Shown piece by piece: positions 46,725 through 55,252 of a DNA stretch of 64,000 bases. Position numbers and translations under genes: made by a program. Every line of letters starts with the position of its first letter. Position 1 is the first letter of the stretch. This stretch comes from an uncultured Flavobacteriaceae bacterium (GTDB lineage Bacteria > Bacteroidota > Bacteroidia > Flavobacteriales > Flavobacteriaceae). The notes under the pieces are model-generated. The model was given only the letters and a program-made list of their open reading frames with translations. It ran no database searches and was not told the origin of the DNA. Location of the stretch: contig CANKZQ010000001.1 in NCBI GenBank assembly GCA_947488345.1, positions 1,067,501-1,131,500 on the forward strand, written 5' to 3'.

Positions 46725-47498
46725 CTAAAAATTAGCCTTCCTTTTCTCTAAAAAGGCGCTTGTTCCCTCAATAAAATCATCCGTTCCAAAACAATTGCCA
46801 AACTCCTCTATTTCGACTTCATAACCATTGACTCCATCTTTAAAATTTGCATTTACGGCTTTGATGGCTGCAGCAATAGCGTGCGGTGAATTTCGCATAA
46901 TTTTGCCAGCTATTTTATACGCAGTTGGCACTAAATCTTCAAGGGTAGTAACGTGATTTACAAGACCACTATTTTTTGCCTCATCGGCTGAGATCATACC
47001 TGCTGTCATGATTAATTCCATCGCCTTTCCCTTGCCAATTAACTGCGCCAATCGCTGTGTACCTCCATAGCCGGGAATCACACCAAGACTCACTTCTGGA
47101 AGCCCCATTTTGGCATTATCAGAAGCAATTCTAAAATGGCATGCCATGGCAAGTTCAAGACCTCCTCCTAAGGCAAAACCATTTATAGTAGCAATTACAG
47201 GTGTCGATAGATTTTCGATAAAATCAAATATTAATTCTTGTCCTCTTTTTGCTAATTTCGCTCCTTCTTTCGCATCAAAATCTGCGAATTCTGAGATATC
47301 CGCTCCAGCCACAAAGGCTTTTTCTCCGCTCCCCGTTAAGACAATAACCTTGACGTTCACGTCTTTATTCGCTTCCATAAACGCAGTATGAAGTTCATCA
47401 ATAGTTGCTTTATTTAGCGCGTTTAACTTTGAAGGTCGATTGATTGTAATTGTTGCGATATGCTGTTCATTAGTAACTAAGATATTTTGAAAATTCAT
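46725..47498 (-). CDS. Enoyl-CoA hydratase/isomerase family protein
   Basis: 257 residues, crotonase fold. Visible landmarks are the oxyanion-hole region GSGEKAFVAGADISEF, the glutamate-bearing FALGGGLELAMACHFRIAS, and LPEVSLGVIPGYGGTQRLAQLIGKGKAMELIM; the catalytic Glu pair positions look conserved. It probably hydrates an enoyl-CoA in fatty acid or amino acid breakdown. It sits between two regulators in an operon, which is unusual. Confidence 0.93.
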   Translation of the reverse strand: MNFQNILVTNEQHIATITINRPSKLNALNKATIDELHTAFMEANKDVNVKVIVLTGSGEKAFVAGADISEFADFDAKEGAKLAKRGQELIFDFIENLSTPVIATINGFALGGGLELAMACHFRIASDNAKMGLPEVSLGVIPGYGGTQRLAQLIGKGKAMELIMTAGMISADEAKNSGLVNHVTTLEDLVPTAYKIAGKIMRNSPHAIAAAIKAVNANFKDGVNGYEVEIEEFGNCFGTDDFIEGTSAFLEKRKANF

Positions 47499-47504
47499 TG
47501 GTTA

Positions 47505-48956
47505 TTATGTTTTGGGAATTGTCACAGTAAAAACTGTTCCTCGATTTATTTCTGATGTAAAAGTAATACTTCCGTTATACGCTTCAACAATATTTTTTAT
47601 CATTGGTAAACCTAAACCCATCCCACTTGATTTGGTTGTAAATTTAGGTTCAAAAATTCTATTTTTATCTTCTTCATTTATGCCTTTCCCGTTATCCGCC
47701 ACAGAAATTATAACATTCCCATTTTGATTACTCACTTTTACCTCAATCTTAGGGTTTTCGACATTTACCAAAGACTGAGTGGCATTTTTGACTAGATTAG
47801 TCACTACTCGAATCAATTGTGTTTTATCAAGTTTAGCAAAAAGTGCGTCTTCTTCATGAAAATAATGAATAAAATCTTCGTTAAAAATATCTAAGGCCAA
47901 TTTAACCACCTCAACAACATTAAGTTCTTCTCTTTTTTGCTTGGGCATTTCAGCAAAATTAGAAAATGCTGAGGCTATCGAACTCATAGTGTCAATTTGT
48001 TGAATCAATGATTTGCTAAATTCATTTATCTTCTCTTTAATATTCGGATCATTAACATCAAAACGCTGCTCAAAACTCTGTACCGTCAAACGCATAGGCG
48101 TTAAAGGATTTTTAATTTCATGTGCCACTTGCTTTGCCATTTCTCGCCAGGCTTGCTCGCGTTCACTCTTTGCCAGTTTCACAGCGCTTTCGCCAAGTTC
48201 TTCAACCATATCATTATACGCATTTACCAAGTTAAAAATTTCTTCACTTGCATTGGTAAGGATAATTTTTTCGTTGCGTTTATCTAAGCGAGTTTGATTA
48301 ATTTTTTCACTCACATTTTTTATCGATTTCGTGATATACTTTGACATGAAGTAAGCAATAATACTCGCTATAAAGAGCATAAACAAATTCATCATACCTA
48401 ATCTGAATAAGAATTCTTTCAGTTCTTTTTCTTGAAACGTATTATCTTCTAAATAGGGTAAGTGTAAAATTCCTATGGGTTTGAATTTATTATCATTAAT
48501 ATAGGTATATGACGCCTGAAATTGGATGCCATTTTTCATCTCCTCGTTTACAATCCGGTGAACGGCGTTATCTCCAATTTGCCGCAATACTGACACGTCA
48601 ATATCATTACTTATGGTATCTTTTATAAAACTCGATGAGGAACTAATTAACAACTTTCCACTCAAACTATAAATATTAATATCCAAGCTATTTATTTCTG
48701 AAATATCATAGATTCTTTCTTTAAAAATAAGATGAAGTTGCTGAGTTTCTACCGGATATGTTGTGCGTTGTAATTCTAGATTAATGCTCGACATAATGGC
48801 TTTTTCCTTTCTTTCCAATCGACCTTGATGATATTCATCAGATTGTTCTTTGTATTGATATATCGTAATCAGCGCTATCAGGATAGAAGCTATTACAACA
48901 ATCAGTATCATTGAAATAAAAATTCGTGTTCTTAAGGAAAATTTTTTGAGCTGCAT
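47505..48956 (-). CDS. NtrY-like sensor histidine kinase
   Basis: 483 residues: TM helix at about 13-35, an extracytoplasmic domain (about 36-180), a second TM (about 190-212), a HAMP-like linker, HisKA with phosphoacceptor in WREMAKQVAHEIKNPLTPMRLTVQSF, and HATPase with LVKNATQSL, VADNGKGI and TTKSSGMGLGLPM. The HEIKNPLTPMRL wording is typical of NtrY-like kinases. No response regulator is adjacent. First gene of the operon with the crotonase and TPR-AraC genes. Confidence 0.94.
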   Translation of the reverse strand: MQLKKFSLRTRIFISMILIVVIASILIALITIYQYKEQSDEYHQGRLERKEKAIMSSINLELQRTTYPVETQQLHLIFKERIYDISEINSLDINIYSLSGKLLISSSSSFIKDTISNDIDVSVLRQIGDNAVHRIVNEEMKNGIQFQASYTYINDNKFKPIGILHLPYLEDNTFQEKELKEFLFRLGMMNLFMLFIASIIAYFMSKYITKSIKNVSEKINQTRLDKRNEKIILTNASEEIFNLVNAYNDMVEELGESAVKLAKSEREQAWREMAKQVAHEIKNPLTPMRLTVQSFEQRFDVNDPNIKEKINEFSKSLIQQIDTMSSIASAFSNFAEMPKQKREELNVVEVVKLALDIFNEDFIHYFHEEDALFAKLDKTQLIRVVTNLVKNATQSLVNVENPKIEVKVSNQNGNVIISVADNGKGINEEDKNRIFEPKFTTKSSGMGLGLPMIKNIVEAYNGSITFTSEINRGTVFTVTIPKT

Positions 48957-49112
48957 TAAAAATTGTTATGCGGTAAAGATAGCAAATATCATTCCTAAAA
49001 AAAGAGTACTTATTTTGATTGTTTTTTAACTTTGATTTACGCTTTCTAACCGTAAATTTATTATTCGCGCATAATAAATGTTAAATTTTATCATTATCTT
49101 TTCTAGAATATT

Positions 49113-49120
49113 TATATTTG
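49113..49120 (+). promoter_or_regulatory. -7 element TATATTTG upstream of first pheA paralogue
   Basis: TATATTTG, 34 bases before the ATG at 49155, without a TTG at the right -33 distance. The predicted 5' leader is about 28 bases, with no leader peptide and no hairpin, in contrast to the third paralogue. Confidence 0.5.
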
Positions 49121-49154
49121 CAGCTCGCTAAACTAATATACACTTTACCATATA

Positions 49155-50000
49155 ATGAATATTGCAATACAAGGCATTGAAGGCTCTTTTCACCACATGG
49201 TGGCCACAAATTATTTTGGAGATAATATCAATTTATCCAAATGCATGTCATTTGATGAAATTCCTGATCTTTTAAGAAACAATATAGCTGATGCCTCTGT
49301 AATGGCCATAGAGAATTCAAATAGTGGTTCTATCCTATCTAATTATGCTATGATAGACAAGTTTGATTTGAATATTCAAGGAGAAGTTTACATTCCTATG
49401 ATTCATAACGTGATGGCATTAAAAGGACAGACATTGCAAGATATTAAAGAAGTTTGGTCTCATCCTATTGCGATACAGCATTGCGAGCGTTTTTTTAGAC
49501 ATCACCCGCATATAAAAATTATTGAAGAAAAAGATACTGCTTTTGTTGCGAAGCAAATCAATGAAAAAAAATTAAAAGGAATTGCAACCATTGCTAGTAA
49601 AAAAGCAGCAGAAATTTATAGTTTAAATATCTTAGAAGAGCATATACAAACGGATAATCTTAATATGACTCGTTTTTTTATTTTGACGAAAAAGCGTGAT
49701 TTTGACGTTGATGTAAGCTCCCTCAATAAGGCATCACTCAAAATTATTACAAATCATGACCTTGGCAGCTTGGCAAAAGTCCTAAATATTTGTAACGAAC
49801 ATGCCTTAAATTTATCTAAAATTCAATCCATACCGATTGAAGATGAGCCTTGGAATTATTCTTTCTTTATCGATTTTACCTATGAAGATTATCTAACTTA
49901 TTGCAACGCCTTATTATCTTTAGAAAAAGAGGTGCAAAGTTTAAAAATATTAGGTGAATATTCTGAGAATAAACCGAATCAAAAAAAGATGATTGCCTAA
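49155..50000 (+). CDS. pheA: Prephenate dehydratase paralogue 1 (monofunctional PheA)
   Basis: 281 residues. PDT domain: IAIQGIEGSFHH, VMAIENSNSGSI, VWSHPIAIQHC and the catalytic TRF in NMTRFFIL (172-174). A C-terminal ACT domain (about 193-270) has GSLAKVLNI (204-207 GSLA) and QSIP (224-227) at the positions of the GALV and ESRP Phe-binding motifs of E. coli PheA. It converts prephenate to phenylpyruvate. First of three tandem copies; it has its own -7 element and no attenuator. Which copy is feedback-inhibited cannot be told. Confidence 0.93.
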   Translation: MNIAIQGIEGSFHHMVATNYFGDNINLSKCMSFDEIPDLLRNNIADASVMAIENSNSGSILSNYAMIDKFDLNIQGEVYIPMIHNVMALKGQTLQDIKEVWSHPIAIQHCERFFRHHPHIKIIEEKDTAFVAKQINEKKLKGIATIASKKAAEIYSLNILEEHIQTDNLNMTRFFILTKKRDFDVDVSSLNKASLKIITNHDLGSLAKVLNICNEHALNLSKIQSIPIEDEPWNYSFFIDFTYEDYLTYCNALLSLEKEVQSLKILGEYSENKPNQKKMIA

Positions 50001-50140
50001 ATCATTTTTAAGTACATGTGACTTTTCATAATTTTTCGTGTCCTAATAGCAAAACCTCTTTATATTATGGATATTGGAAAACACAATCAAGCGCGTAAAA
50101 CACTACTTTTTAATATTAATTTCAACCAAAACTTTGCATC

Positions 50141-50986
50141 ATGAATATAGCTATTCAAGGAGTAAAAGGATCTTTCCATCATTTGGTGGCAAATGAATTT
50201 TTTGGAAATGATATTAGTCTAACCGAATGTATGTCATTTAATGAAATGCCTCAGTTGCTTAGAAATGACAAGGTAGACGCGGCAATTATGGCAATCGAAA
50301 ATACGAATACAGGTTCGATTTTATCAAATTATGTCTTGATCGATAAATATGACTTGAACATTCAAGGTGAAGTTTATTTGCCAATGCAACATAATTTAAT
50401 GGCACTGGCGGGACAAAAATTAAGTGATATCGAAGAAGTATGGTCACATCCTGTTGCCATCAAAAACTGTGAGGGATTTTTTAGAAATAATCCTCAGATA
50501 AGAGTCATTGAAGAAAAAGACACCGCATTCGTCGCCAAACAAATAAACGATTTAAAAATTAAAGGTATAGCCGCAATCGCCAGTAAAACTGCTGCTAACA
50601 TCTATGGTTTAAAAATTTTAGAAGAATCAATTCAAGGAGATCGATTAAACATTACTCGCTTTTTTATTTTAACAAAAAATAGAGATTTTAGCATTGATGT
50701 CAATCTACATAACAAAGCATCTCTAAAATTTATTACCGACCATAAATTAGGAAGTCTTGCCGAAATATTAAATATCTGTGTTCAACACAATTTAAATTTA
50801 TCTAGAATTCAATCAATGCCAATTGTCAATGAACCATGGAATTATGCTTTTTATATCGACCATGATTTCAATGACTACTTAGAGTATTGCAACGCATTAT
50901 TAACTATAGAAAAGAAAGTCAATACTCTAAAAATACTTGGAGAGTATACCAAAGGGAAAGAAATCTTAGAAAAAGAAAGACTATAA
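50141..50986 (+). CDS. pheA: Prephenate dehydratase paralogue 2 (monofunctional PheA)
   Basis: 281 residues, aligned end to end with paralogue 1 without gaps; 39 of the first 60 residues are identical by eye. It keeps AIENTNTGSI, VWSHPVAIKNC, the catalytic TRF (in NITRFFIL), and the ACT motifs GSLAEILNI and QSMP. The 140-base gap upstream has only a poor -7 (ACTTTG region) 4 bases before the ATG, so it may be cotranscribed with paralogue 1 or give a near-leaderless message. A 25-codon frame at 50067-50144 overlaps its start but has no hairpin near it. Confidence 0.92.
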   Translation: MNIAIQGVKGSFHHLVANEFFGNDISLTECMSFNEMPQLLRNDKVDAAIMAIENTNTGSILSNYVLIDKYDLNIQGEVYLPMQHNLMALAGQKLSDIEEVWSHPVAIKNCEGFFRNNPQIRVIEEKDTAFVAKQINDLKIKGIAAIASKTAANIYGLKILEESIQGDRLNITRFFILTKNRDFSIDVNLHNKASLKFITDHKLGSLAEILNICVQHNLNLSRIQSMPIVNEPWNYAFYIDHDFNDYLEYCNALLTIEKKVNTLKILGEYTKGKEILEKERL

Positions 50987-51084
50987 TTTTTATCTAATTT
51001 TCAGCATCTTACATAGGAAATAGATAATTTAATGTCTGAAAAATTCACAATCCCATAAAAATCACAACGATACACCAAAAAAAT

Positions 51085-51114
51085 TTGTTTTTTAGACTTT
51101 AATGTATAGATTTG
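51085..51114 (+). promoter_or_regulatory. Promoter TTG-N19-TAGATTTG of the Phe/Tyr operon
   Basis: TTG (51085-51087) and TAGATTTG (51107-51114) are 19 bases apart, an excellent Bacteroidota promoter. A start near 51120 places the leader-peptide ATG about 15 bases into the transcript. Confidence 0.7.
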
Positions 51115-51134
51115 TTCCTTCGATAGAGAAAAGC

Positions 51135-51218
51135 ATGAAATTATTAAACACTTGGCAAGCTTATTTTTACTTCTTTTATTTTTTTAAGATGAAGCGAGAC
51201 TTTGTAGGTGTTATATAA
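51135..51218 (+). CDS. 27-residue aromatic leader peptide (Phe/Tyr attenuator)
   Basis: An ATG at 51135 opens 27 sense codons ending TAA at 51216-51218. Residues 10-17 are YFYFFYFF: eight aromatic codons in a row (three Tyr, five Phe; 51162-51185), with a Trp at residue 7. A chance run of this kind just upstream of a Phe/Tyr operon is very unlikely. The peptide has no other recognisable function; its translation would sense charged tRNA-Phe and tRNA-Tyr. The 5' arm of the antiterminator helix lies inside its last codons, 10 bases after the aromatic run. Confidence 0.85.
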   Translation: MKLLNTWQAYFYFFYFFKMKRDFVGVI

Positions 51219-51272
51219 ATATAAAATCAATAATACAAATTATAAAGTCTCGAGAAATCGGGACTTTTTTTT
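51195..51272 (+). promoter_or_regulatory. Transcription attenuator: alternative antiterminator and terminator helices
   Basis: Segment 1 (51195-51203, CGAGACTTT) is perfectly complementary to segment 2 (51244-51252, AAAGTCTCG), and the helix extends to about 51207/51240 with G-T pairs. Segment 2 also pairs with segment 3 (51259-51267) in a 9-base stem with one G-T pair, an AGAAAT loop and a T-run to 51272: an intrinsic terminator. The helices are exclusive. A ribosome stalled in the aromatic codons leaves segment 1 free, so 1:2 forms and transcription continues. A ribosome at the leader stop covers segment 1, so 2:3 forms and terminates. Confidence 0.85.
51244..51272 (+). terminator. Attenuator terminator hairpin
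   Basis: Stem of 51244-51252 with 51259-51267, six-base loop, and eight consecutive T from 51265 to 51272. It sits between the leader stop and the ATG at 51285, so it conditionally ends transcription before the structural genes. Confidence 0.85.
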
Positions 51273-51284
51273 GTGCATCATTTT

Positions 51285-52151
51285 ATGAATTCAAAAAGGA
51301 AAATAGCTATTCAAGGAATCAGAGGTTCTTTTCATCATCAAGTTGCCAATCAATACTTTGGTGACGATATCAACTTGCATGAATGCTTATCGTTTGTAGA
51401 AATACCAGAGCTTATCATTAATGGTTCGGTCGAAGGCGCTGTAATGGCGATTGAAAATTCTTTGGCTGGTTCTATTTTACCAAATTATGCGCTTATAGAT
51501 GAGTATAACTTGAATATTCAAGGAGAGGTGCATTTACCGATTCATCATCACTTAATGGGTTTAGAACATCAAACAATAGAAGACATACAAGAAGTTTGGT
51601 CACATCCAATGGCCATATTACAATGTCGTAAATTTTTCAGATCTCACCCTCATATAAAACTAGTTGAGGCATCTGATACGGCAGAAGTAGCTCAAAGAAT
51701 TCAAGAAAAGCAACTGAAAGGAATCGCCGCAATTGCGAGTAAAAAAGCGGCATCAATCTATAAGTTACAGATTATTGAAAATAGAATTCAAACAAGAGAG
51801 CAAAACTACACGCGCTTTTTTATCTTGAACAAACGAGAAAGAAATGAAGAGAAACCAACATTCATAAATAAAGCCTCTTTGAGATTTGTCACAAAACATC
51901 AGACCGGTAGTTTAGTTGATGTATTAGCAGTATTTTCAAATTTCAACATGAGCCTTTCTAAAATTCAATCACTACCTATCATAGACAAGCCTTGGAAATA
52001 TGCCTTTTTTGCTGATGTGATTTTTGATGATCATAACCTATTTAAAAGAGCGATTGACCAAATAAAGGAGAAAACTAGTGATGTGAAAATTCTAGGAGAA
52101 TACGAACAAAGTAAACGCAAACATAATGTTGACAGCGAACAGATTAAATAG
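51285..52151 (+). CDS. pheA: Prephenate dehydratase paralogue 3, attenuator-controlled
   Basis: 288 residues from the ATG at 51285; a GTG at 51273 is in frame but lies at the terminator T-run. It keeps KIAIQGIRGSFHH, AIENSLAGSILPNYALIDE, VWSHPMAILQC, the TRF triad (176-178), and ACT motifs GSLVDVLAV and QSLP. By wording it is the most canonical flavobacterial PheA of the three. First structural gene of the Phe/Tyr operon; its 3' end overlaps the aminotransferase start by 26 bases, so the genes are coupled. Confidence 0.94.
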   Translation: MNSKRKIAIQGIRGSFHHQVANQYFGDDINLHECLSFVEIPELIINGSVEGAVMAIENSLAGSILPNYALIDEYNLNIQGEVHLPIHHHLMGLEHQTIEDIQEVWSHPMAILQCRKFFRSHPHIKLVEASDTAEVAQRIQEKQLKGIAAIASKKAASIYKLQIIENRIQTREQNYTRFFILNKRERNEEKPTFINKASLRFVTKHQTGSLVDVLAVFSNFNMSLSKIQSLPIIDKPWKYAFFADVIFDDHNLFKRAIDQIKEKTSDVKILGEYEQSKRKHNVDSEQIK

Positions 52152-53271
52152 CGTAAAAGAATATTACTTCTCCAAAAAATTAAGAGAAGTGAGACAGCTA
52201 CAAGACGAGGGTAAACCTATTATTAATATAGGTATAGGTAGTCCTGATTTACCTCCGTCTCAACACGTCATTGAAGCAATTCAGCAGAGTTTAACACATG
52301 ATAGTATTCATGGCTATCAAAATTATCAAGGATTACCCGAATTTAGACATGCAATTGCAACATTTTATAAAAATAAATACAACGTCAACATTGATAAGGT
52401 AAACGAAGTACTTCCACTTATGGGCTCTAAGGAAGGTATCATGCATATCTCTATGGCATTTTTGAATGCAGGAGATCATGTTTTAGTTCCAAATCCCGGC
52501 TACCCAACTTATAGTTCTGTCACCAATTTATTAGAAGCAACTCCGATCTATTATGAATTAACGGAGGCGAATAATTGGTTTCCAGATTTAGATGCATTGA
52601 GCAAACAAGATGTGTCGAAAGTAAAACTAATGTGGGTTAATTATCCCCATATGCCTACAGGCGCCACGGCAACAATTTCTCAATTTGAAGCTTTGATAGC
52701 CTTTGCTCAAAAACATCAAATACTATTGGTAAATGATAATCCATATAGTTTTATTCTCAATGAAAATCCGCAAAGTATTTTTGCTGTTTCTGGAGCAAAA
52801 GAGGTGGCTTTAGAGCTGAATTCATTAAGTAAGTCATTTAATATGGCCGGCTGGCGCGTTGGAATGGTCTTAGGATCATCGAAAAATATAAAAGCCATAT
52901 TACAAGTTAAAAGCAATATGGATTCTGGCATGTTCTATGGAATACAGCAAGGTGCTATAGCTGCATTGAACAGTCCTAAAAGTTGGTTCGAAAAATTAAA
53001 TACTGTCTATACAGAACGAAGAAAAATTGCCTGGCATATTTTTGATGCATTACAATGCACCTATGATCAGACCAGTACTGGATTATTTGTGTGGGCAAAA
53101 ATTCCGTCAGGAAAAAAATCAGAACAATTAGCTGACGAACTTTTATATAAGTATGATGTTTTTTTGACTCCAGGAACTGTATTTGGTAGTAATGGTGAAG
53201 GATTTATAAGATTATCGCTATGCACCCCAAAAGAACAATTAAAAGAAGTATTAACTAGAGTCACAAACTAA
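52126..53271 (+). CDS. Class I/II PLP aminotransferase (probable aromatic transaminase)
   Basis: 381 residues, fold-type I. Landmarks: IGIGSPDLPPSQHV, GYQNYQGLPEFRHAIA, PNPGYPTYSSV, the Asn/Pro/His-containing LMWVNYPHMPTGA, VNDNPYSFILNE, the Schiff-base Lys in LNSLSKSFNMAGWRVGMVLGS, and the C-terminal Arg in GEGFIRLSLC. Its place between prephenate dehydratase and dehydrogenase suggests it makes Phe and Tyr from phenylpyruvate and 4-hydroxyphenylpyruvate; sequence alone does not fix the substrate. Confidence 0.9.
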   Translation: MLTANRLNSVKEYYFSKKLREVRQLQDEGKPIINIGIGSPDLPPSQHVIEAIQQSLTHDSIHGYQNYQGLPEFRHAIATFYKNKYNVNIDKVNEVLPLMGSKEGIMHISMAFLNAGDHVLVPNPGYPTYSSVTNLLEATPIYYELTEANNWFPDLDALSKQDVSKVKLMWVNYPHMPTGATATISQFEALIAFAQKHQILLVNDNPYSFILNENPQSIFAVSGAKEVALELNSLSKSFNMAGWRVGMVLGSSKNIKAILQVKSNMDSGMFYGIQQGAIAALNSPKSWFEKLNTVYTERRKIAWHIFDALQCTYDQTSTGLFVWAKIPSGKKSEQLADELLYKYDVFLTPGTVFGSNGEGFIRLSLCTPKEQLKEVLTRVTN

Positions 53272-53273
53272 TT

Positions 53274-54131
53274 ATGAAGAACATTGCAGTCATAGGCCTT
53301 GGGCTCATCGGTGGTTCATTGGCACTTGAATTAAAGAAACTAACTTGGGCTACAATTTATGGTATTGACAACAATCCTGAACATATTCAAAAAGCTCTTG
53401 ATCTGGGTATCATATTTAAAAAAGCAACACTAGATATTGTTAAGGAGGTAGACGTTGTTATTATAGCCGTACCGGTTAACGTTATCCCAGAAATAACAGT
53501 AAGTGTGCTCGATAAAATTGAATCAGATACTTTAGTTTTTGATGTAGGATCGACTAAAAGTGCTGTTTGCAACGCGGTAAAAGAGCATCCTAAACGGAAA
53601 AATTTTGTTGCATTACATCCTATTTCTGGTACTGAATTTTCGGGACCCGAAGCAGCCATATACAATCTCTTCATGAACAAGGTGAATATAATATGTGAGC
53701 AGCATTTGAGTAGTCAAAAAATGATAGAGCGTGCTGTATCGTTGTTTGAAAGTATTAAAATGAGGACAGTGTTTATGGACTCTGCAGCACAACATGACAA
53801 ACATATAGCCTATGTTTCTCATTTATCACATATTAGTTCTTTCATGTTGGGTAAAACAGTATTGGAAATTGAAAAAGACGAGAAGAGTATTTTTGATATG
53901 GCAGGAAGTGGTTTTGAATCTACAGTTAGGTTAGCGAAAAGTAATCCTAAAACTTGGACGCCCATTTTTTTACAAAACAAAAAGAATGTCTTAAAATCAT
54001 TAAACGAGTATATAAAAAATTTAGAAACATTTAAAAAACAATTAGAAGCTGAATCTCGCGAGGAGGTATTTGCTATTATGCAGGATACGAATCGAATAAA
54101 AGATGTTTTGGCAGGAATAAACAACAAATAA
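53274..54131 (+). CDS. tyrA: Prephenate dehydrogenase
   Basis: 285 residues. N-terminal Rossmann domain with IAVIGLGLIGGSLALELKK (GxGxxG) and an acidic residue at the end of the second strand (GIDNN), pointing to NAD use. The substrate region holds ALHPISGTEFSGPEAA and AYVSHLSHISSFMLG, with the catalytic His in the HPISGTE block. It makes 4-hydroxyphenylpyruvate for tyrosine. There is no ACT domain; regulation would be through the operon attenuator and the chorismate mutase/DAHP synthase. Gaps of 2 bases on both sides show tight cotranscription. Confidence 0.94.
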   Translation: MKNIAVIGLGLIGGSLALELKKLTWATIYGIDNNPEHIQKALDLGIIFKKATLDIVKEVDVVIIAVPVNVIPEITVSVLDKIESDTLVFDVGSTKSAVCNAVKEHPKRKNFVALHPISGTEFSGPEAAIYNLFMNKVNIICEQHLSSQKMIERAVSLFESIKMRTVFMDSAAQHDKHIAYVSHLSHISSFMLGKTVLEIEKDEKSIFDMAGSGFESTVRLAKSNPKTWTPIFLQNKKNVLKSLNEYIKNLETFKKQLEAESREEVFAIMQDTNRIKDVLAGINNK

Positions 54132-54133
54132 AT

Positions 54134-55213
54134 ATGGAATCAACAAATTTTTCAGCGTGGTTAGAGAAAATGGAATTAGCGCATCCTTTAGTTATTGCGG
54201 GTCCTTGCAGCGCCGAAACAGAAGAACAGGTATTAGAAATTGCACATGAGCTTAAAAAAACAGATGCTACAGTATATAGAGCTGGTATTTGGAAACCACG
54301 AACAAGACCGGGTAATTTTGAAGGCAACGGAGCGAAAGCATTGCCATGGATCGCAAAAGTAAAAGAGGAAACAGGCATGTTAACAACTGTTGAAGTTGCC
54401 AATGCACAGCATGCAAAATTGGCCTTAGAGTTTGATATTGACATCATTTGGATTGGTGCTCGTACAACGGTGAATCCTTTTGCCGTTCAAGAAATTGCCG
54501 ATGCTTTAAAAGGTACTGATAAGATCGTCTTAGTAAAAAATCCTATCAATCCGGATCTAGAATTATGGATAGGTGCTATCGAACGATTTCATTCGGCCGG
54601 AATCAAAAATTTAGGTGCTATTCACCGTGGTTTTTCATCCTACAAGAAAACAAAATACAGAAATAACCCTCAATGGCAAATTCCAATTGAGTTAAAAAAT
54701 AGATACCCAAAATTACCTATTATATGTGATCCTTCTCACATTTGCGGAAGACGCGATACAATTTTTGATGTTTCTCAAACGGCATTAGATTTAAAATTTG
54801 AAGGCTTGATGATTGAATCTCATTGTGATCCCGACAAAGCTTGGAGCGATGCTAAACAACAAATAACTCCTACCAGATTAAAAGAAATCACAGAAGATCT
54901 GAGGGTAAGGAAAGATAGAGTCGAAGAAAAAGATTCGGTAAAGAAATTAACAGATTTACGCTCAGAAATAAATCTATTAGACAAACAGCTTATAGAATTA
55001 TTAGCCGAGAGAATGAACGTAGCTGAAAATATTGGTGTTGTAAAGAAAGAGGCCAATGTGGCGATCTTACAACGTAGTAGATGGCAAGAAGTGATTCAAA
55101 AAATGGTAAATGAAGGAGGTCAAAACGGTTTGAGTTCTGAATTTATTGAAAGAGTTTTTAAGGCCATACACCAAGAATCGATTCAGCATCAAGAAAAAAT
55201 AGTGAATAGTTAG
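54134..55213 (+). CDS. DAHP synthase / chorismate mutase fusion
   Basis: 359 residues. The N-terminal ~260 are a KDO8P-type (class I-beta) DAHP synthase: VIAGPCSAET, KPRTRPGNFEGNG, GARTTVNPF, GAIHRGFSSY, DPSHICGRRD and IESHCDPDKAWSDA. The C-terminal ~90 residues are an AroQ chorismate mutase (DLRSEINLLDKQLIELLAERMNVAENIG, QRSRWQEVI, ERVFKAIHQESI). It catalyses the first shikimate step and the branch-point step, and is a known Bacteroidota fusion. Last gene of the operon. Confidence 0.95.
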   Translation: MESTNFSAWLEKMELAHPLVIAGPCSAETEEQVLEIAHELKKTDATVYRAGIWKPRTRPGNFEGNGAKALPWIAKVKEETGMLTTVEVANAQHAKLALEFDIDIIWIGARTTVNPFAVQEIADALKGTDKIVLVKNPINPDLELWIGAIERFHSAGIKNLGAIHRGFSSYKKTKYRNNPQWQIPIELKNRYPKLPIICDPSHICGRRDTIFDVSQTALDLKFEGLMIESHCDPDKAWSDAKQQITPTRLKEITEDLRVRKDRVEEKDSVKKLTDLRSEINLLDKQLIELLAERMNVAENIGVVKKEANVAILQRSRWQEVIQKMVNEGGQNGLSSEFIERVFKAIHQESIQHQEKIVNS

Positions 55214-55223
55214 TCCGTATTAG

Positions 55224-55231
55224 TACCTTTG
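55224..55231 (+). promoter_or_regulatory. -7 element TACCTTTG upstream of glycosyltransferase-like gene
   Basis: TACCTTTG, 21 bases before the ATG at 55253, shows the gene can be transcribed apart from the Phe/Tyr operon. No TTG at -33. Confidence 0.45.
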
Positions 55232-55252
55232 CGATCATAAGCAACTAAATCT

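Noticed and set aside
50067-50144. 25-codon ORF overlapping the start of the second pheA (ATGA junction), a possible second leader peptide
   Set aside because: It has only three scattered Phe codons, no terminator or alternative helix nearby, and no clear promoter; the match to a leader design is poor.
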